The translations under genes were made by a program, and so were the position numbers. This document shows positions 62,201-64,000 of a stretch of DNA of 64,000 nucleotides, in pieces; the stretch's first letter is position 1; each line of letters starts with the position of its first letter. The notes under the pieces are model-generated. The model ran no database searches and had not been told where the DNA came from. It was given only the letters and a program-made list of their open reading frames with translations. Source of the stretch: Phytophthora hibernalis (lineage: Eukaryota > Oomycota > Peronosporomycetes > Peronosporales > Peronosporaceae). The DNA lies in assembly GCA_012656075.1 (NCBI GenBank), contig JAAKBF010000070.1, forward strand, positions 62,001 to 126,000. The letters are read 5' to 3'.

Positions 62201-63724
62201 GATAATACATGTAGCGTAACCCTCTTTCGTACTCCTTTTCGTCCTGGGCCTTAACCATCATGTCAACAGCGTCCTCGACGCGATCCACATCAACGGCGTC
62301 ACGTTCACCATACACCGCCTACGACTTCTCAGATCGTAAATACTTTTGAGGTGAAAGTGGCAAATGAGCACCCGAGCCAGAGGGAACTCTTTCTTCAGAA
62401 GACTTATCTCCCCGAAGTCTTTGTCGATCATCACAGCACGAATACGTCCCCAAGATGGATTATTCTCTTTGAAGGCGCCGATGACATCCAGCATGCATGC
62501 GTGACTCTCGTTCTCGACTAAGGCGTGTTGAACGTATTGGCCCTGCAAATGAATAATAAAACCAGCACAAGTATCATATAAAGTGAGTTGTCATTCGAAA
62601 CAAACTATAAAAGTAATCACAAACAGATCCTCAGTTGATACCAACTGTGCACCAATGATTCGCCAGTTGACCAACGATTCACCTACGATTCACCAACAGA
62701 AAAATCACTTACATGGCCAAAGACATCATGAATTATGAAGCTGAAGAGCTTATACTTGGAAGCATTGGTGCCGTGTGTCGAATCCAGCATCACCACTTCA
62801 GGGAAGGCCTTGAAAAAACATCGCATTTGGCGCGTCTGTAGTGTGATCGTCTGCGTCAAGTTCGCATCATCAACGAAAATGGTGGCGGTATTGGCGCGAT
62901 AGACACAAAAATTCCGCAAAACTGCCTCGAAGCGATCCTCAACAGTTCCTGTGCCGCGCGCCTTGCCTTCAGACGTTGTACCAAGTTGTGCACATCTCGT
63001 AATGTAACGCGCTTGCCTGCAGCATAAAATACCGTTTTAGAGTTTGATACATATAATATCACTCCAACAACTCTCGCAAGTATACCTGTAGTCTCCTGGG
63101 GGTACTTCAGTATCTTCTTGTGCTTGCCCCCAACCTTAATCAGCTCATCAACAAAGTCTAGCAAACCAGGGTTCGTGATTCTCCTGTTGGAGGGGTAGTG
63201 CTCGAACACTCGTTTCTTCAGCTTGTGGTTATGCATCCGCATATGCTTCGTGACGCGCACTCGGAACGCACCAGCTTCTGGACAACGCATCACCGTGGCG
63301 CAAACAACAACTCCACCACCTGTGTCCCGAGATTGATGACCAGTTCTCTGCCCCATGTCCTTGGTACTATTATTCCAGCCATGCGTGCACAGCAACTTCT
63401 TGTAGTAGTCCCCAAACGCCTCCGGAATTAATTCTCCAGTTCTCCACTTCTTCTTCACTTTAATGATTTGATTCCGCGCCGACATGTTAACCGTAGTGCG
63501 GGTCCGAAACAACTGGGACGTCTGGACTTGATTCTCGTACAGGCGAGCGTAGAAATCAGCCCAATTGTCACGCCAAATCGCAAAGGGGTGGGTCTCGGAC
63601 TCCCTCCCCATTAGTATCAGACGAGTCTGGTACGCACACGGAATCGCTGGTACGTACCGACGGGCCACTGGCAGCCTCAGTTCCAGTGTCTTCGGCGCTA
63701 GACGTGCCGCTCATGAGCATGTTT
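59263..63724 (-). CDS. Large MULE gene with SWIM finger and Ulp1-type (C48) protease module, frame-broken
   Basis: Read from the right, the start is about ATG 63724 (SGTSSAEDTGTEAASG). Then come a FAR1-like region (WADFYARLYENQVQTS; MRCPEAGAFRVRVTKHMRMH), an intron at about 63095-63022 (GTATAC...CTGCAG), and the catalytic domain (FPEVVMLDSTHGTNASKYKL, first Asp). A second intron follows FGH, rejoining at GQYVQHALVENESHACMLD. IRAVMIDKDFGEISLLKKEF (second Asp) and ICHFHLK come next, then LKQILKPEMELDECVETLNF and a SWIM finger in another frame (CSCFFMRTMLLPCHH, about 61600). After an acidic/basic linker a Ulp1-like module ends the gene: SEWLDEACFILIL, LHWSGIVFDLINNK in a shifted frame (catalytic His), and QEDTNSCGPLSLLFFE (oxyanion Gln, nucleophile Cys, about 59480). 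At least four one-base breaks. It could be two genes; the junction is not certain. Confidence 0.7.
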
Positions 63725-63749
63725 GTCTCCATACCCCGGTGTCGCAACC

Positions 63750-63860
63750 TCCAGTCGTCGCAGGAGCACGTCGTCGGAGGCGCAGGTCGTCGCAGGCGCC
63801 TTCAGTCGTCGCAGGAGACGGTCGTCGCAGGAGCGGGTCGTCGCAGGAGCAGAGACTTGG
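63750..63860. repeat. GTCGTCGCAGGAG tandem repeat
   Basis: Imperfect units GTCGTCGCAGGAG(C/A)(G/C) recur about six times, just upstream of the MULE-SWIM-Ulp1 start. It is probably a minisatellite near the element end; the element's right terminus would lie at or beyond the window end. Confidence 0.6.
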
Positions 63861-64000
63861 CGACGCCGCCACGTGGTTTGCTTGAAGGAGGGGGATTCTC
63901 GAATGAAGGGCTCAGAGAGAGCGGGATGATTTTTTTAAAAATGATGAGAGGTAGAAAGCGGGTATTTATCACGTTGTAATTTACCGAGACCGAGGGGGAT

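Noticed and set aside
1..64000. CRISPR arrays, tRNA or rRNA genes, prokaryotic terminators or ribosome-binding sites
   Set aside because: Nothing with the required repeat spacing, cloverleaf or conserved rRNA sequence was seen; the genome is eukaryotic by introns and gene families.

Overview
The window looks like a nuclear contig from an oomycete, most likely Phytophthora or a close relative. Host genes carry short GT-AG introns with CTAAC/CTGAC branch sites, and several promoters have an oomycete-type initiator (TCATTCTCCAAA-like). The transposon mix (Harbinger, MULE, Crypton, pogo, piggyBac and a gypsy fragment) also fits. I see no rRNA, tRNA, CRISPR array or bacterial operon.

Layout. 1-9300 is transposon-rich: a Harbinger transposase with its Myb companion, half a MULE, and a Crypton tyrosine recombinase next to two unrecognised genes. 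10-49 kb is gene-bearing and holds a repeatedly duplicated set of redox genes. These are short-chain dehydrogenases (SDR-A to SDR-F, nine loci plus a relic), three old-yellow-enzyme genes (OYE1-3) and one quinone-reductase-like MDR gene. Among them lie a TPR/Sel1/MYND protein, an oomycete family protein with a bZIP-like region, two tail-to-tail pectin-acetylesterase (CE13/Notum-like) genes, three copies of a secreted glycine-rich protein, a bHLH-PAS regulator, a pogo element and small inverted-repeat elements. 31.6-38.4 kb is a large palindrome (arms about 2.7 kb, loop 1.3 kb), and 43.1-46.3 kb is a third copy of part of it. 49-64 kb is again mobile DNA: a MULE split by a 6.5 kb insertion that itself contains a complete 4,351 bp piggyBac-like element, then a MULE gene with SWIM and Ulp1-protease modules.

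How the genes may work together. MDR, OYE and C-factor-like SDR enzymes all move hydride from NAD(P)H to carbonyls, enones or quinones. A dyad motif (CTGAACAATCACAA...GATTGTCACG) lies upstream of the MDR gene and all four SDR-E/F genes that keep a promoter. Palindromes centred on TTACGC lie upstream of SDR-A, SDR-C, SDR-E and OYE2. I infer a locally expanded, co-regulated detoxification or secondary-metabolism regulon; this is not shown.

Caution. Almost every duplicated gene is broken by one or two missing bases, usually in a homopolymer or a GC dinucleotide run, and the missing base sits at a different place in each otherwise near-identical copy. Uncorrected sequencing indels explain this better than independent gene death, so most frameshifted loci are described here as genes with an indel.
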